From assembly GCA_947168665.1 (NCBI GenBank), contig CAMVMX010000001.1, positions 124,001-188,000 of the forward strand: DNA of 64,000 nucleotides, written 5' to 3'. The translations under genes were made by a program, and so were the position numbers. The stretch is from an uncultured Bacteroidales bacterium. Its GTDB lineage: Bacteria; Bacteroidota; Bacteroidia; Bacteroidales; P3. Under the pieces are notes generated by a model. It was not told the origin of the DNA. It worked only from the letters and a program-made list of their open reading frames with translations, and did no database searches. Positions 24,301-32,272 of this stretch are shown piece by piece; the first letter of the stretch is position 1; each line of letters opens with the position of its first letter.

Positions 24301-25785
24301 TCAGTGGAGGATTTGTGTCTCTTCATTTTTTAAGATAACTTGGGACGAGTCGGCGGGGTCGCGCCTGAAAATCTTGTAGCCGAGCAGGGCGATGCAGATG
24401 GACATAAGGGGCGAGACGAGGTTGAAGAAGCAGTACGGCAGGTACTCGATGGTGGGGACTTTGAGCACTACCGACTGGGTCATGCCGCAGGTGTTCCACG
24501 GCACCAGTACCGAGGTCACCGTGGCCGAGTCCTCGGTCGAGCGGCTGAGCAGACGGCCTTCAAAGCCTTTATCCTTGTAAAGCTTTTTGTAGATATTGCC
24601 CGTAAGCACGATGCTGAGATATTGGTCGCCGGTGGTCATATTGGCCAACAGGCCCGTGGCCACGGTGGCCGACACCAACGACCGCCGGCCTTTGATACCC
24701 TTGGCAAGGGCCGCCGTGATGCTTTGAATCATGCCTGTGCCAGCCAATGCTCCGCCGAAAGCAGCGGCACAGAAAATGAGAAACACCGTACTCAGCATCC
24801 CCCTCATGCCGCGAGCCTGAATGAGATTGCTGAGCGCGTCGTTGCCAGTGTCGAGCGACGTGCCACTATAATAGGTGAGCATTACGCCACGGAAAGTGCT
24901 GCCCTCCCCTATTTGCTGCACTATATCGGGTTGCACCAGCAGCATAGCCACACCTGCCACCAAGGCGGACAGGAACAGCACGATGGCGGCCGGCAGCCTA
25001 AGCGCTATCAGCACACCCGCTATCAAAGGCACCACCAGCAGCCACGGGCTGATGGTGAACACCCGCTGCAGCCCATCGGCAAAGAGGGTCGACTGCGAGC
25101 CTCCGTCGGTGGCATGGCTCAGGCTGACCACCAGGAAAATGACCAGAGCGATGACAAAAGATGGCACCGTGGTGATAAGCATATAGCGGATATGTGTGAA
25201 CAACGGCACCTCGCCGACCGACGCGGCAAGCACCGTGGTGTCGGACAGGGGGGAGATCTTGTCGCCGAAATAGGCACCCGAAAGGATGGCTCCCGCTGTC
25301 CAGCCTGGAGCATAGCCATGGGCCGTACCAATGCCCATAAGGGCGATGCCGATGGTGGCGACCGTAGTCCACGAACTGCCCGTAATCACTGACACCAGCG
25401 CGCAAATCAGACAGGCCAAAAACAGAAACAGTTGCGGACTGACAATCTTCATGCCATAAAAAATCATGGTCGGCACCACGCCGCTCATCATCCAGCTGCC
25501 CGACACGGCTCCTATCATGAACAGGATGAGTATGGCCGGACCTATGGCCTTGATATTATCTTCGATAGCATTGTTTATCCGTTCCCATGGCACCTTGAAC
25601 AGAATCATTCCGATGGCCACAGCCACGCCTGCCGCCAAAAGCAACGCCGTCTGGCTTGCCCCGTCGAGGGCATCGGCACCAAACACACGGATAACGACCA
25701 CCTGCAAGGCTATCAACACTGCCAACGGCATCAAGGCCATAGTCCAGTGGATCGGGTGCGGTTGGGGATGTTCGTTCTTTTCCAT
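24301..25785 (-). CDS. nhaC: NhaC-family Na+/H+ antiporter
   Basis: 494 residues with about 12 membrane segments. The NhaC core includes AIGPAILILFMIGAVSGSWMMSGVVPTMIFYG, GSSWTTVATIGIALMGIG and SGAYFGDKISPLSDTTVLAAS (conserved G-D-K-x-S-P-L-S-D motif). A second half has TGNDALSNLIQARGM, GSLxGTG-like GGALAGTGMIQ and TTGDQYLSIVLTG. It exchanges Na+ for H+ at the inner membrane. Monocistronic, with a TATCTTTG box at 25805-25812. Confidence 0.92.
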   Translation of the reverse strand: MEKNEHPQPHPIHWTMALMPLAVLIALQVVVIRVFGADALDGASQTALLLAAGVAVAIGMILFKVPWERINNAIEDNIKAIGPAILILFMIGAVSGSWMMSGVVPTMIFYGMKIVSPQLFLFLACLICALVSVITGSSWTTVATIGIALMGIGTAHGYAPGWTAGAILSGAYFGDKISPLSDTTVLAASVGEVPLFTHIRYMLITTVPSFVIALVIFLVVSLSHATDGGSQSTLFADGLQRVFTISPWLLVVPLIAGVLIALRLPAAIVLFLSALVAGVAMLLVQPDIVQQIGEGSTFRGVMLTYYSGTSLDTGNDALSNLIQARGMRGMLSTVFLIFCAAAFGGALAGTGMIQSITAALAKGIKGRRSLVSATVATGLLANMTTGDQYLSIVLTGNIYKKLYKDKGFEGRLLSRSTEDSATVTSVLVPWNTCGMTQSVVLKVPTIEYLPYCFFNLVSPLMSICIALLGYKIFRRDPADSSQVILKNEETQILH

Positions 25786-25804
25786 GAGAGATTTTTACTG
25801 GCTG

Positions 25805-25812
25805 CAAAGATA
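25805..25812 (-). promoter_or_regulatory. Predicted -7 box for nhaC
   Basis: TATCTTTG on the minus strand with TGTCGCAAAA at -33, the same -33 sequence as the promoters of the two toxin-antitoxin operons. Confidence 0.65.
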
Positions 25813-25930
25813 CCAATATTTTGCGACATAAAAAGAATTATTTTGGCCTTACGGAAAAAAGAGTTTGTCCCGTGGCGCACCCATACATTTCCTGTCCGAC
25901 CGGGTGTTACAAAATTGTTTGGTTGAACGG

Positions 25931-26437
25931 TTATCCCGCAGGGGTCAAGCGGATGCCGCCACATTGGGCAAAGCGTCTACCCATAGGGTAAGCAAACTGG
26001 AAGTTGGAAAGATAATCTTCCAGCACCTGGCGGAACTGAGCTTTCCACTCGTCCGACGGCTGCCGGTCGCCCGTCCATGCATAGAAGTAATGAGCCACCT
26101 TGCCGTCGGGGCTGAAATAGGCCCGTCCCCACAAGCTGTAAGGCTCATCCCAGTCCATACCGGCTTGGCGCAAAGCATCCGCCAACCCGACCACAAAGTC
26201 CTTCCACGCCTGCACATAGGCCTGTGGTACACTGTCGCCGAACATGGGCAACCCACTTGGATATAAGTTCTCAAGTGTGTCGAGGCCGATGCCACGATCA
26301 CGCACTTCTGCGACAAGCATAGCTTTTTGGGGCATTGAGTTTAATTTGTGTTCGAGCGATTGGCTTGTGCCGCAAGACTCAATGACAGAAAAGCACAGCA
26401 TAATTAATGTAATGTAATAGAATAGTGGATGTTTCAT
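25931..26437 (-). CDS. Lipoprotein of unknown function
   Basis: 168 residues with an SPII signal (MKHPLFYYITLIMLCFSVIESC; cysteine near 22). The mature part contains LPMFGDSVPQAYVQAWKDFVVGLADALRQAGMDW and then GRAYFSPDGKVAHYFYAWTG and a final FAYPMGRRFAQCGGIRLTP. The end resembles TonB-C-like energy-independent domains seen in small Bacteroidetes exported proteins, but that is a weak impression. Two further cysteines are present. Function unknown. Confidence 0.6.
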   Translation of the reverse strand: MKHPLFYYITLIMLCFSVIESCGTSQSLEHKLNSMPQKAMLVAEVRDRGIGLDTLENLYPSGLPMFGDSVPQAYVQAWKDFVVGLADALRQAGMDWDEPYSLWGRAYFSPDGKVAHYFYAWTGDRQPSDEWKAQFRQVLEDYLSNFQFAYPMGRRFAQCGGIRLTPAG

Positions 26438-26540
26438 AATTGCAAGTATTATATTAAACTAATTATTTAGTTTAATAACGGCGCCGTCCACTTATTATTG
26501 TTTCAGCATAAAAAAGATGTTTCCCAACTCGCAAAAAAAA

Positions 26541-26567
26541 GCCGGGGCAACAATAAGTAGCCCCGAC
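26541..26567 (-). terminator. Terminator of the acyl-CoA synthetase gene
   Basis: 8-bp stem (26541-26548 with 26560-26567, one G-T pair), 11-nt loop, followed on the minus strand by eight T (complement of 26533-26540). Confidence 0.85.
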
Positions 26568-26591
26568 TCCTGAATGAAATATGAAAAAGAA

Positions 26592-28664
26592 TTACTTCTC
26601 TAAACGGATGCGAGCGTCGACAGCCGTGACGTAGCGCGGATTGCCCAGCAGGGGGTTGAGGTCCATCTCTGCAATCTCGGGAGCGGCCTGAACCAAGGCA
26701 CTCACGCGGGCGATCTGGTCGGCATAGAGGTCAAGGTTGACAGCCTCCTGACCACGCACACCTTGCAGAATCTTGTAGCCGCGCAGTTTAGTGAGAGCCT
26801 CCTTGGCCTCGGCGGCGCTGATGGGAGCCAGCGCACTCTGCACATCCTTCAGCACTTCGATGAAGATACCACCCAAGCCGAAGAAAATCTGGTGTCCGAA
26901 CTTCGGATCGCGGATGGCACCAATGTAAACATCCGTACCGTCCAGCATCGGGTACATCTCCACAGCGTAGGTCTCGGGGATGACAATAAGGCGGTTGAAC
27001 TCCTCCTCGACCGTTGCCAGGTCTTTCACGCCCAGCGTCACACCGCCCACATCACTCTTGTGCAGGGGTCCGACAACTTTCATCACCAGCGGCACATCCT
27101 TGCTGCATCCCACCTCTTTGGCGAATGCAAGTGCGTCTTCAACCTTCGACACCTCAACGCTTTTCTTGCGGCTGATGCCGGCGGCATCCAGCAGCTCATT
27201 GTAGTCGGCAATCTCCATATATCCATCCTTGCAGCGGTCCACAGTCTTGCGGATGCGGGCCACATCGATGGCGGGCTGCTCAACATTTTCGGGCTGAGGT
27301 TTGGGGGTGTTGTAAACCTTGCAGATAGCGTTGCCCAGCACACACTCCTCCGGGAAGTTGATGCGGCCGCGGTCGATGAACTCCTGGATTTCGTCCTTCA
27401 CATTGATGATGGAGGGCAGCACGGGGAAAATAGGTTTCTTGCAAGTCTTCATCTTCTCGTCCAGCAGGGCATACACCTCGCGGTTCGAGAACAGTCCGGG
27501 CGAGCCGAAAATCACCACCGAGAAGTCGATGTCGGTGTAGTCGTTCTCCACTGCGTCAATGATATATCCCAACTGCTCGGCCGTTCCCGTAGCCAGGAAG
27601 TCGATGGGATTGCCTACCGACGAGCCGGCAAACAGTTTCTCCAGCAGGGCGGGGCTGGCGGGATGCTCCTTGAGTGAAGGCACCTCCATGCCGCCATTGC
27701 TCAACACGTCGGTCAACATCACGGCGGGACCACCGGCGTGGGTAATCACCGCACAGCGTTTGCCTTTGATTTCGGGATACATGAAAACGCCACACACCGT
27801 GGTCAGCTCCTGGCGGTTCTGGCAACGGACGATGCCCGCCTTGCGGAACAGGGCGTCGACAGCGGCGTCGTTGGTGGCCAGTGCGCCCGTGTGGCTGCTG
27901 GCGGCGCGGCTTCCGGCGGCGCTGCCACCGCTCTTGATGGCTGCGATGTGGCAGCCCTTATTGATGAGGCTGCGGCTGTGTTTGAGCAAACGCTGGGGGT
28001 CGCCCACCTTTTCCATATAAAGCATGATGACGCGGCTCGACTTCTCGGGGTCGAAAGTCTCGTCCAGATGCTCCAGCACATCCTCAATGCCCAGCTGGGC
28101 GCTGTTGCCCACTGCCCACACACTGTTGAAGGTAAGGCCATTGGTCATGCCGTATTCTTTGATGAACACAGCCGTGGCGCCGCTACCTGTGATAAAGTCC
28201 ACACCGTGGGGATCGAGCGTGGGGATGGGGGTGTCAAAACATCCCGCATAGTTCGTGTTGAGGAAGCCTGTGCAGTTGGGGCCAATCAGCGAGCCGCCCA
28301 CGGCATTGATGCTGTCCACGATATGTTTCTCGATGGCGGCACCCTCGGCATTCTCCTCCGAGAAACCGGCGCTGATGATGATGAAACCTTTCGTGCCCTT
28401 CTGCTGAGTCAGCACATCCACAGTCTGCGAGCAGAACTTGGCCGCGATGCACAGAATGGCGCAATCCACCTGGGGCAGGTCGTCCACCTTGGTGTAGCAC
28501 TTGATGCCCTGCACCTCAGTTTCCTTGGGGTTGACGGCGTATACCGTACCCTTAAAGTTGCTCTCCAGCAGGTTTTTCAGAGCCTTGCCGCCAGGTTTAT
28601 GAATGTCGCTCGACGCACCGCACACCACGATGCTGCGGGGATTTAAAAGTTCTTTTGCAATCAT
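26592..28664 (-). CDS. Acetate/acyl-CoA ligase (ADP-forming), fused alpha-beta
   Basis: 690 residues. Domains in order: CoA-binding Rossmann (~5-130, VVCGASSDIHKPGGKALKNLL), succinyl-CoA ligase-like domains (~150-430) with the phosphorylated-histidine region ASSHTGALATNDAAVDALFRKAG, and a C-terminal ATP-grasp domain (~470-690; VPLVMKVVGPLHKSDVGGV). It converts acyl-CoA + ADP + Pi to acid + CoA + ATP, a substrate-level phosphorylation step in fermentation. The fused form is seen in protists and in some anaerobic bacteria. It lies downstream of pepD on the same strand; a weak hairpin at 28679-28709 separates them. Substrate range unknown. Confidence 0.88.
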   Translation of the reverse strand: MIAKELLNPRSIVVCGASSDIHKPGGKALKNLLESNFKGTVYAVNPKETEVQGIKCYTKVDDLPQVDCAILCIAAKFCSQTVDVLTQQKGTKGFIIISAGFSEENAEGAAIEKHIVDSINAVGGSLIGPNCTGFLNTNYAGCFDTPIPTLDPHGVDFITGSGATAVFIKEYGMTNGLTFNSVWAVGNSAQLGIEDVLEHLDETFDPEKSSRVIMLYMEKVGDPQRLLKHSRSLINKGCHIAAIKSGGSAAGSRAASSHTGALATNDAAVDALFRKAGIVRCQNRQELTTVCGVFMYPEIKGKRCAVITHAGGPAVMLTDVLSNGGMEVPSLKEHPASPALLEKLFAGSSVGNPIDFLATGTAEQLGYIIDAVENDYTDIDFSVVIFGSPGLFSNREVYALLDEKMKTCKKPIFPVLPSIINVKDEIQEFIDRGRINFPEECVLGNAICKVYNTPKPQPENVEQPAIDVARIRKTVDRCKDGYMEIADYNELLDAAGISRKKSVEVSKVEDALAFAKEVGCSKDVPLVMKVVGPLHKSDVGGVTLGVKDLATVEEEFNRLIVIPETYAVEMYPMLDGTDVYIGAIRDPKFGHQIFFGLGGIFIEVLKDVQSALAPISAAEAKEALTKLRGYKILQGVRGQEAVNLDLYADQIARVSALVQAAPEIAEMDLNPLLGNPRYVTAVDARIRLEK

Positions 28665-28678
28665 ATATATAGTTTTAA

Positions 28679-28709
28679 CCGTGGGGGCAGCCTCGGCCGT
28701 CCCCCACGG
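28679..28709 (-). other. Hairpin between pepD and the acyl-CoA synthetase gene
   Basis: Perfect 9-bp arms (28679-28687 with 28701-28709) and 13-nt loop, without a T tract. It could attenuate or process a shared transcript. Confidence 0.5.
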
Positions 28710-28725
28710 GCAGTTAATAATTCAA

Positions 28726-30180
28726 TTATTTCACCTTGGGCATGTTGGCCAGGGCTGCCACCAAGTAGTCGAAGAACTTCTTGCTGCTCTCAATGTTGGC
28801 GCGCTCGTCGGGGCTGTGGGGGCTGTTCAGCGTGGGGCCGAAGCTGATCATCTCCATATCGGGATACTTGCCACCCAGCAAGCCGCACTCCAGTCCGGCG
28901 TGGATAGCCACCACCGCGGGCTCCTTGCCATACAATTTTTTGTAGGTCTCCTTCATGGTCTTCAGCAGGCCACTCTCCATGTTGGGCTTCCATCCGGGAT
29001 AGGCACCCGACAGCTGACATTTGCCGCCGGCCAATTCGGCCAGACACACCAGCCGCTCTGCCAAAGCCTCCTTGGCCGAGTCTACCGAGCTGCGCAACAG
29101 TGCTTTGATGGTGAAATTCTTACCGTTGGTGTTCATGATAGCCAGGTTGAGCGATGTCTCCACCAAGCCTTCCATATCCTTGCTCATGCGGATCACGCCG
29201 TTGGGGGCAATCATCACAGCGTTGATGATCTTCTGCGTGTCGGCGTCGGTCATCACCTTCGGATACATCCGCACAGGCTCCAGTTTCATGAAGAAATCAG
29301 GCTCCACACGGCCCAGCTCCTTCTTCACCCATCCGGCCACCTTCTCCAGCTCCTCGGTGATGCACTCCTTGTGTGCCTTGGGCATGGCGAAGACGATAGA
29401 AGCGTCGCGCGGGATAGCGTTGCGCATATTGCCGCCGTCCACATTGATGAGACGGATGTCACAATCAGCCACCCAACGGATATGGCGGAACAGCAACTTG
29501 TTGGCATTGGCACGGCCCGTGTTAATCTCCATGCCGCTGTGGCCGCCCTTCAGGCCGCCGATAGTGAGGCGCATGGCGCAATAGTCCTTCGGCGCAGCCT
29601 CGGTGGCGTAAGGAATGGTGATGGTGGCGTCGATGCCGCCGGCGCAACCCACATACAGCTCACCCTCGGTCTCGCTGTCCAGGTTCAGCAGATACTGACC
29701 CTTCAGCTCGCCGCGTTTCAGGCCGAAAGCGCCGGTCATGCCGGTCTCCTCGTCGGTGGTAATCAGAGCCTCGATGGGGCCGTGCTTGATAGTCTTGCTC
29801 TCCAGCACAGCCATGGCTGCGGCCACGCCCAGGCCGTCGTCAGCGCCCAGCGTAGTGTCGCACGCATACACCCATCCGTCCACAATCTTGGTCTCGATGG
29901 GGTCCTTCAGAAAGTCATGCACCTTGCCGGCGCGGGCCTGCGGCACCATATCCATGTGAGCCTGCAGCACCACGGGGCAGACATCCTCCATGCCGGGCGT
30001 GGCCGGTTTGCTCATGATGATGTTGCCAACCTTGTCCACGCGGCATTCAATATTGCGTTCCTTTGCCCAGTTCACAAGATATTCGCGAACCACCTCTTCG
30101 TGCTTCGACGGACGGGGGCAACGAGTGAGGTTATAGAAATTACCCCACAGCTCTTTTGGCTCTAAATCTTTAATAGTCAT
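28726..30180 (-). CDS. pepD: Aminoacyl-histidine dipeptidase (PepD, M20 family)
   Basis: 484 residues from the ATG at 30180; an earlier in-frame TTG at 30204 is not needed. The M20 metallopeptidase core shows LQAHMDMVPQ (first zinc ligands), DNTxGADDG-type TTLGADDGLGVAAAMAVLES, ITTDEETGMTGAFGL (catalytic Glu), GGLKGGHSGMEINTGRANA, and AIHAGLECGLLGGKYP near the C-terminus. It hydrolyses Xaa-His and other dipeptides in the cytosol, which fits amino-acid fermentation with the adjacent acyl-CoA synthetase. The promoter box TATCTTCG is imperfect (30217-30224). Confidence 0.93.
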   Translation of the reverse strand: MTIKDLEPKELWGNFYNLTRCPRPSKHEEVVREYLVNWAKERNIECRVDKVGNIIMSKPATPGMEDVCPVVLQAHMDMVPQARAGKVHDFLKDPIETKIVDGWVYACDTTLGADDGLGVAAAMAVLESKTIKHGPIEALITTDEETGMTGAFGLKRGELKGQYLLNLDSETEGELYVGCAGGIDATITIPYATEAAPKDYCAMRLTIGGLKGGHSGMEINTGRANANKLLFRHIRWVADCDIRLINVDGGNMRNAIPRDASIVFAMPKAHKECITEELEKVAGWVKKELGRVEPDFFMKLEPVRMYPKVMTDADTQKIINAVMIAPNGVIRMSKDMEGLVETSLNLAIMNTNGKNFTIKALLRSSVDSAKEALAERLVCLAELAGGKCQLSGAYPGWKPNMESGLLKTMKETYKKLYGKEPAVVAIHAGLECGLLGGKYPDMEMISFGPTLNSPHSPDERANIESSKKFFDYLVAALANMPKVK

Positions 30181-30216
30181 AATAATATTGTTTTTTATGT
30201 TCAATTCTGCTGTCTG

Positions 30217-30224
30217 CGAAGATA
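30217..30224 (-). promoter_or_regulatory. Imperfect -7 box for pepD
   Basis: TATCTTCG, one mismatch to TAnnTTTG, 37 nt upstream of the ATG. Confidence 0.45.
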
Positions 30225-30266
30225 CAAATTTTTTCTGACATACTTGTTAAATAGCAGAAAAAAATG

Positions 30267-30274
30267 TAATTTTG
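30267..30274 (+). promoter_or_regulatory. Predicted -7 box for the radical SAM gene
   Basis: TAATTTTG, a full TAnnTTTG match, ending 4 nt before the ATG at 30279. Transcription should start at or next to the start codon, giving a leaderless mRNA. Confidence 0.6.
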
Positions 30275-30278
30275 CAGC

Positions 30279-31187
30279 ATGAAATGTAACAACTGCCCCC
30301 GCCGATGTACCACAGACCGAGCCACCTCGCCCGGTTTCTGCCAGTCAGGAACCGAGCCCGAGGCCGCAGCCATCTGCGTCCATCACGGCGAGGAACCCCC
30401 CATCAGCGGCCAGCGCGGCATCTGCAACATCTTTTTCGCCCACTGCAACCTGCAGTGCATCTATTGCCAAAACCACGACATCAGCCGCGCCAACCCCTCG
30501 CCCGCCACCCCGCCGCCCTACGTGGGCGTGCGCGCCATCGTCGACCGCGTCGAACAACTCCTTGCCGAAACCGAGAACATCGTGGGCCTCGTCAGCCCCA
30601 CCCACTACGCCCATGCCGTCCCCGCCATCGTCGACGAGCTGCACCGCCGCGGCCTCTCCCCCACCATCGTCTACAACACCGGGGGCTACGACAGCGTCGA
30701 CACCCTCCGCGCCCTGGCCCCCTACATCGACATCTACCTGCCCGACTTCAAATACTCCGACCCCGGCCTTGCCGGCCGCTACAGCCACGCCCCCGACTAC
30801 CCCCAGGTGGCCCTCGCAGCCCTCCGCGAAATGTACAACCAGAAAGGCTCCGCCCTCCCCACCGACGACCGCGGCATGGCCTTCCGCGGCATCATCGTGC
30901 GCCACCTCGTCCTCCCCGGCCAAGTCGACAACAGCCTCGGCGTTCTCGACACCCTCGCCGACCTCTCCACCGGCCTCCATGTAGCCCTCATGGCCCAATA
31001 CTACCCCCCTTTCGGCGGCCTGCCCGACCAGCTGGGCCGCACCCTCACCCAGGAGGAATACGACCGCGTGGTCGACCACTTCTACAGCGTCGGGCTCTAC
31101 CGCGGATGGGTGCAGGAACTCGACGCCCAAGCCTCCTACCGGCCCGACTTCTCACGCCCCGACGCCTTCAACCCCAACACCCTCTAA
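30279..31187 (+). CDS. PflX-like radical SAM protein
   Basis: 302 residues. The N-terminus has a CxxCxxxC cluster (MKCNNCPRRC), then GQRGICNIFFAHCNLQCIYCQN, whose C-x3-C-x2-C binds the radical SAM iron-sulfur cluster. The family is COG1313 (PflX), relatives of pyruvate formate-lyase activating enzymes with unknown target. A central NTGGYDSVDTLRALAPYIDIYLPDFKYSD and LVLPGQVDNS complete the partial TIM barrel. The gene is extremely rich in C at third codon positions. It is followed 12 nt later by 31200-31829. Confidence 0.88.
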   Translation: MKCNNCPRRCTTDRATSPGFCQSGTEPEAAAICVHHGEEPPISGQRGICNIFFAHCNLQCIYCQNHDISRANPSPATPPPYVGVRAIVDRVEQLLAETENIVGLVSPTHYAHAVPAIVDELHRRGLSPTIVYNTGGYDSVDTLRALAPYIDIYLPDFKYSDPGLAGRYSHAPDYPQVALAALREMYNQKGSALPTDDRGMAFRGIIVRHLVLPGQVDNSLGVLDTLADLSTGLHVALMAQYYPPFGGLPDQLGRTLTQEEYDRVVDHFYSVGLYRGWVQELDAQASYRPDFSRPDAFNPNTL

Positions 31188-31199
31188 AACCCTCACGCC

Positions 31200-31829
31200 A
31201 TGCAAAAAAAGCCCATCAACATCAAAAGCCAGACTCCGCCCTCACGCTATCTCGACGACCCCCTCTTCTCGCTCGCCAACAGCGCCATGGCCATGTTCAA
31301 CACCACCCTCGTCAACTTCGAGTTCGCCATGGCCCTCAACCAAGCCTACCAGCTCCACCTGCTGCGCATCGACGACTGCCCTCTGGCCGACACCAACTAC
31401 CCCTGCTTCATCTACCACGACCGCAACACGCTCCTCTCCTTCGTCATGCTCGACCGCCCCATGCACCTCACCGACGACCCCGTGTTCAAACACTACGACA
31501 AGATGCTCATCGTGCGCGGACGCGACGCGCGCCAATTCCTGCAACAACTCTACGACGACATCTCCACCCGTCTGCCCGAGCCCCCCGCCGACGAACCACT
31601 GCTGCACAACCACTGGCAGTCACTCCGCCAACTCGGCGGCTCCGTCATCGACTCCGCCACCTTCTTCTTCCAGCCCACCGGCGCGCCCCTGGCCACCTCG
31701 CTCCACCCCGACACCGCCCTGCCCATGCCCAAACAAGTAGTCGCCTACCTCGGCCGCGTCAAACAGTTCCTCACCGACGCCTTCGCCACCTTCGAGTGGG
31801 CCCTCAGCAACCCCGACGAACTTGAATAG
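31200..31829 (+). CDS. Protein of unknown function, possibly IPExxxVDY-like
   Basis: 209 residues, no signal peptide or membrane segment. An N-terminal strand-helix unit (FNTTLVNFEFAMALNQAYQLHLLRIDDCPLAD) and YPCFIYHDRNTLLSFVMLD recall the Bacteroidetes IPExxxVDY family, but the name-giving motif is not visible. The C-terminal part (YLGRVKQFLTDAFATFEWALSNP) is helical. Very C-rich codon use, like the upstream gene, and the 12-bp gap indicates an operon with the radical SAM gene. Confidence 0.5.
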   Translation: MQKKPINIKSQTPPSRYLDDPLFSLANSAMAMFNTTLVNFEFAMALNQAYQLHLLRIDDCPLADTNYPCFIYHDRNTLLSFVMLDRPMHLTDDPVFKHYDKMLIVRGRDARQFLQQLYDDISTRLPEPPADEPLLHNHWQSLRQLGGSVIDSATFFFQPTGAPLATSLHPDTALPMPKQVVAYLGRVKQFLTDAFATFEWALSNPDELE

Positions 31830-32206
31830 CCCGGGTGCCGCGCCCCCAATCCCAATCCGCGCCAAGTCCAAACGTACAACACTTATTTTACACCAATTAA
31901 ACCACATTATGATGCCTCATGCGGGCCGATGTGGCCCCTAAGCACGGCACACCGAACGGCACACGAGCGGACCTTGACCCAGCCCGCCCACATCCAGGGC
32001 CACGCCAACCCAAAGGGCGGGGGGCAGCCAAGAGCAGTCCGCCGCGCCCCCGGCGGACGGAAAGCAATTTGCCGCCCGCCACCAAAGGGCTTCCCGCCCC
32101 TTATACGGCTTGAAAAATAGCCACATCGGGAGGCCGGAGCCACCCCGGGCAAAGGAATAATCGAAGTCGGCACCGACGAGATTGTTGTTAATTGATATAT
32201 TTTTTG
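31830..32206. other. GC-rich intergenic region, no credible gene
   Basis: About 380 bases between the PflX operon and pgpH. Several open frames occur on both strands but they are proline/arginine-rich, mutually overlapping and without family resemblance. The segment 31862-31875 (CCAAGTCCAAACGT) matches 44522-44535 at 13 of 14 bases; see findings. No hairpin-T terminator was identified. Confidence 0.5.
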
Positions 32207-32214
32207 TATTTTTG
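32207..32214 (+). promoter_or_regulatory. Predicted -7 box for pgpH
   Basis: TATTTTTG, full match, with TTGTTG ~20 nt upstream as a possible -33 element. Confidence 0.6.
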
Positions 32215-32272
32215 CAATCGCTAACAGTTGCGGCGCATGGCTGCAACTTATTAATAATGTATCTCATTGCCT

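Noticed and set aside
31897..32267. Several overlapping minus-strand frames in the GC-rich gap before pgpH
   Set aside because: They overlap each other in different frames, cross the pgpH promoter and resemble no family.
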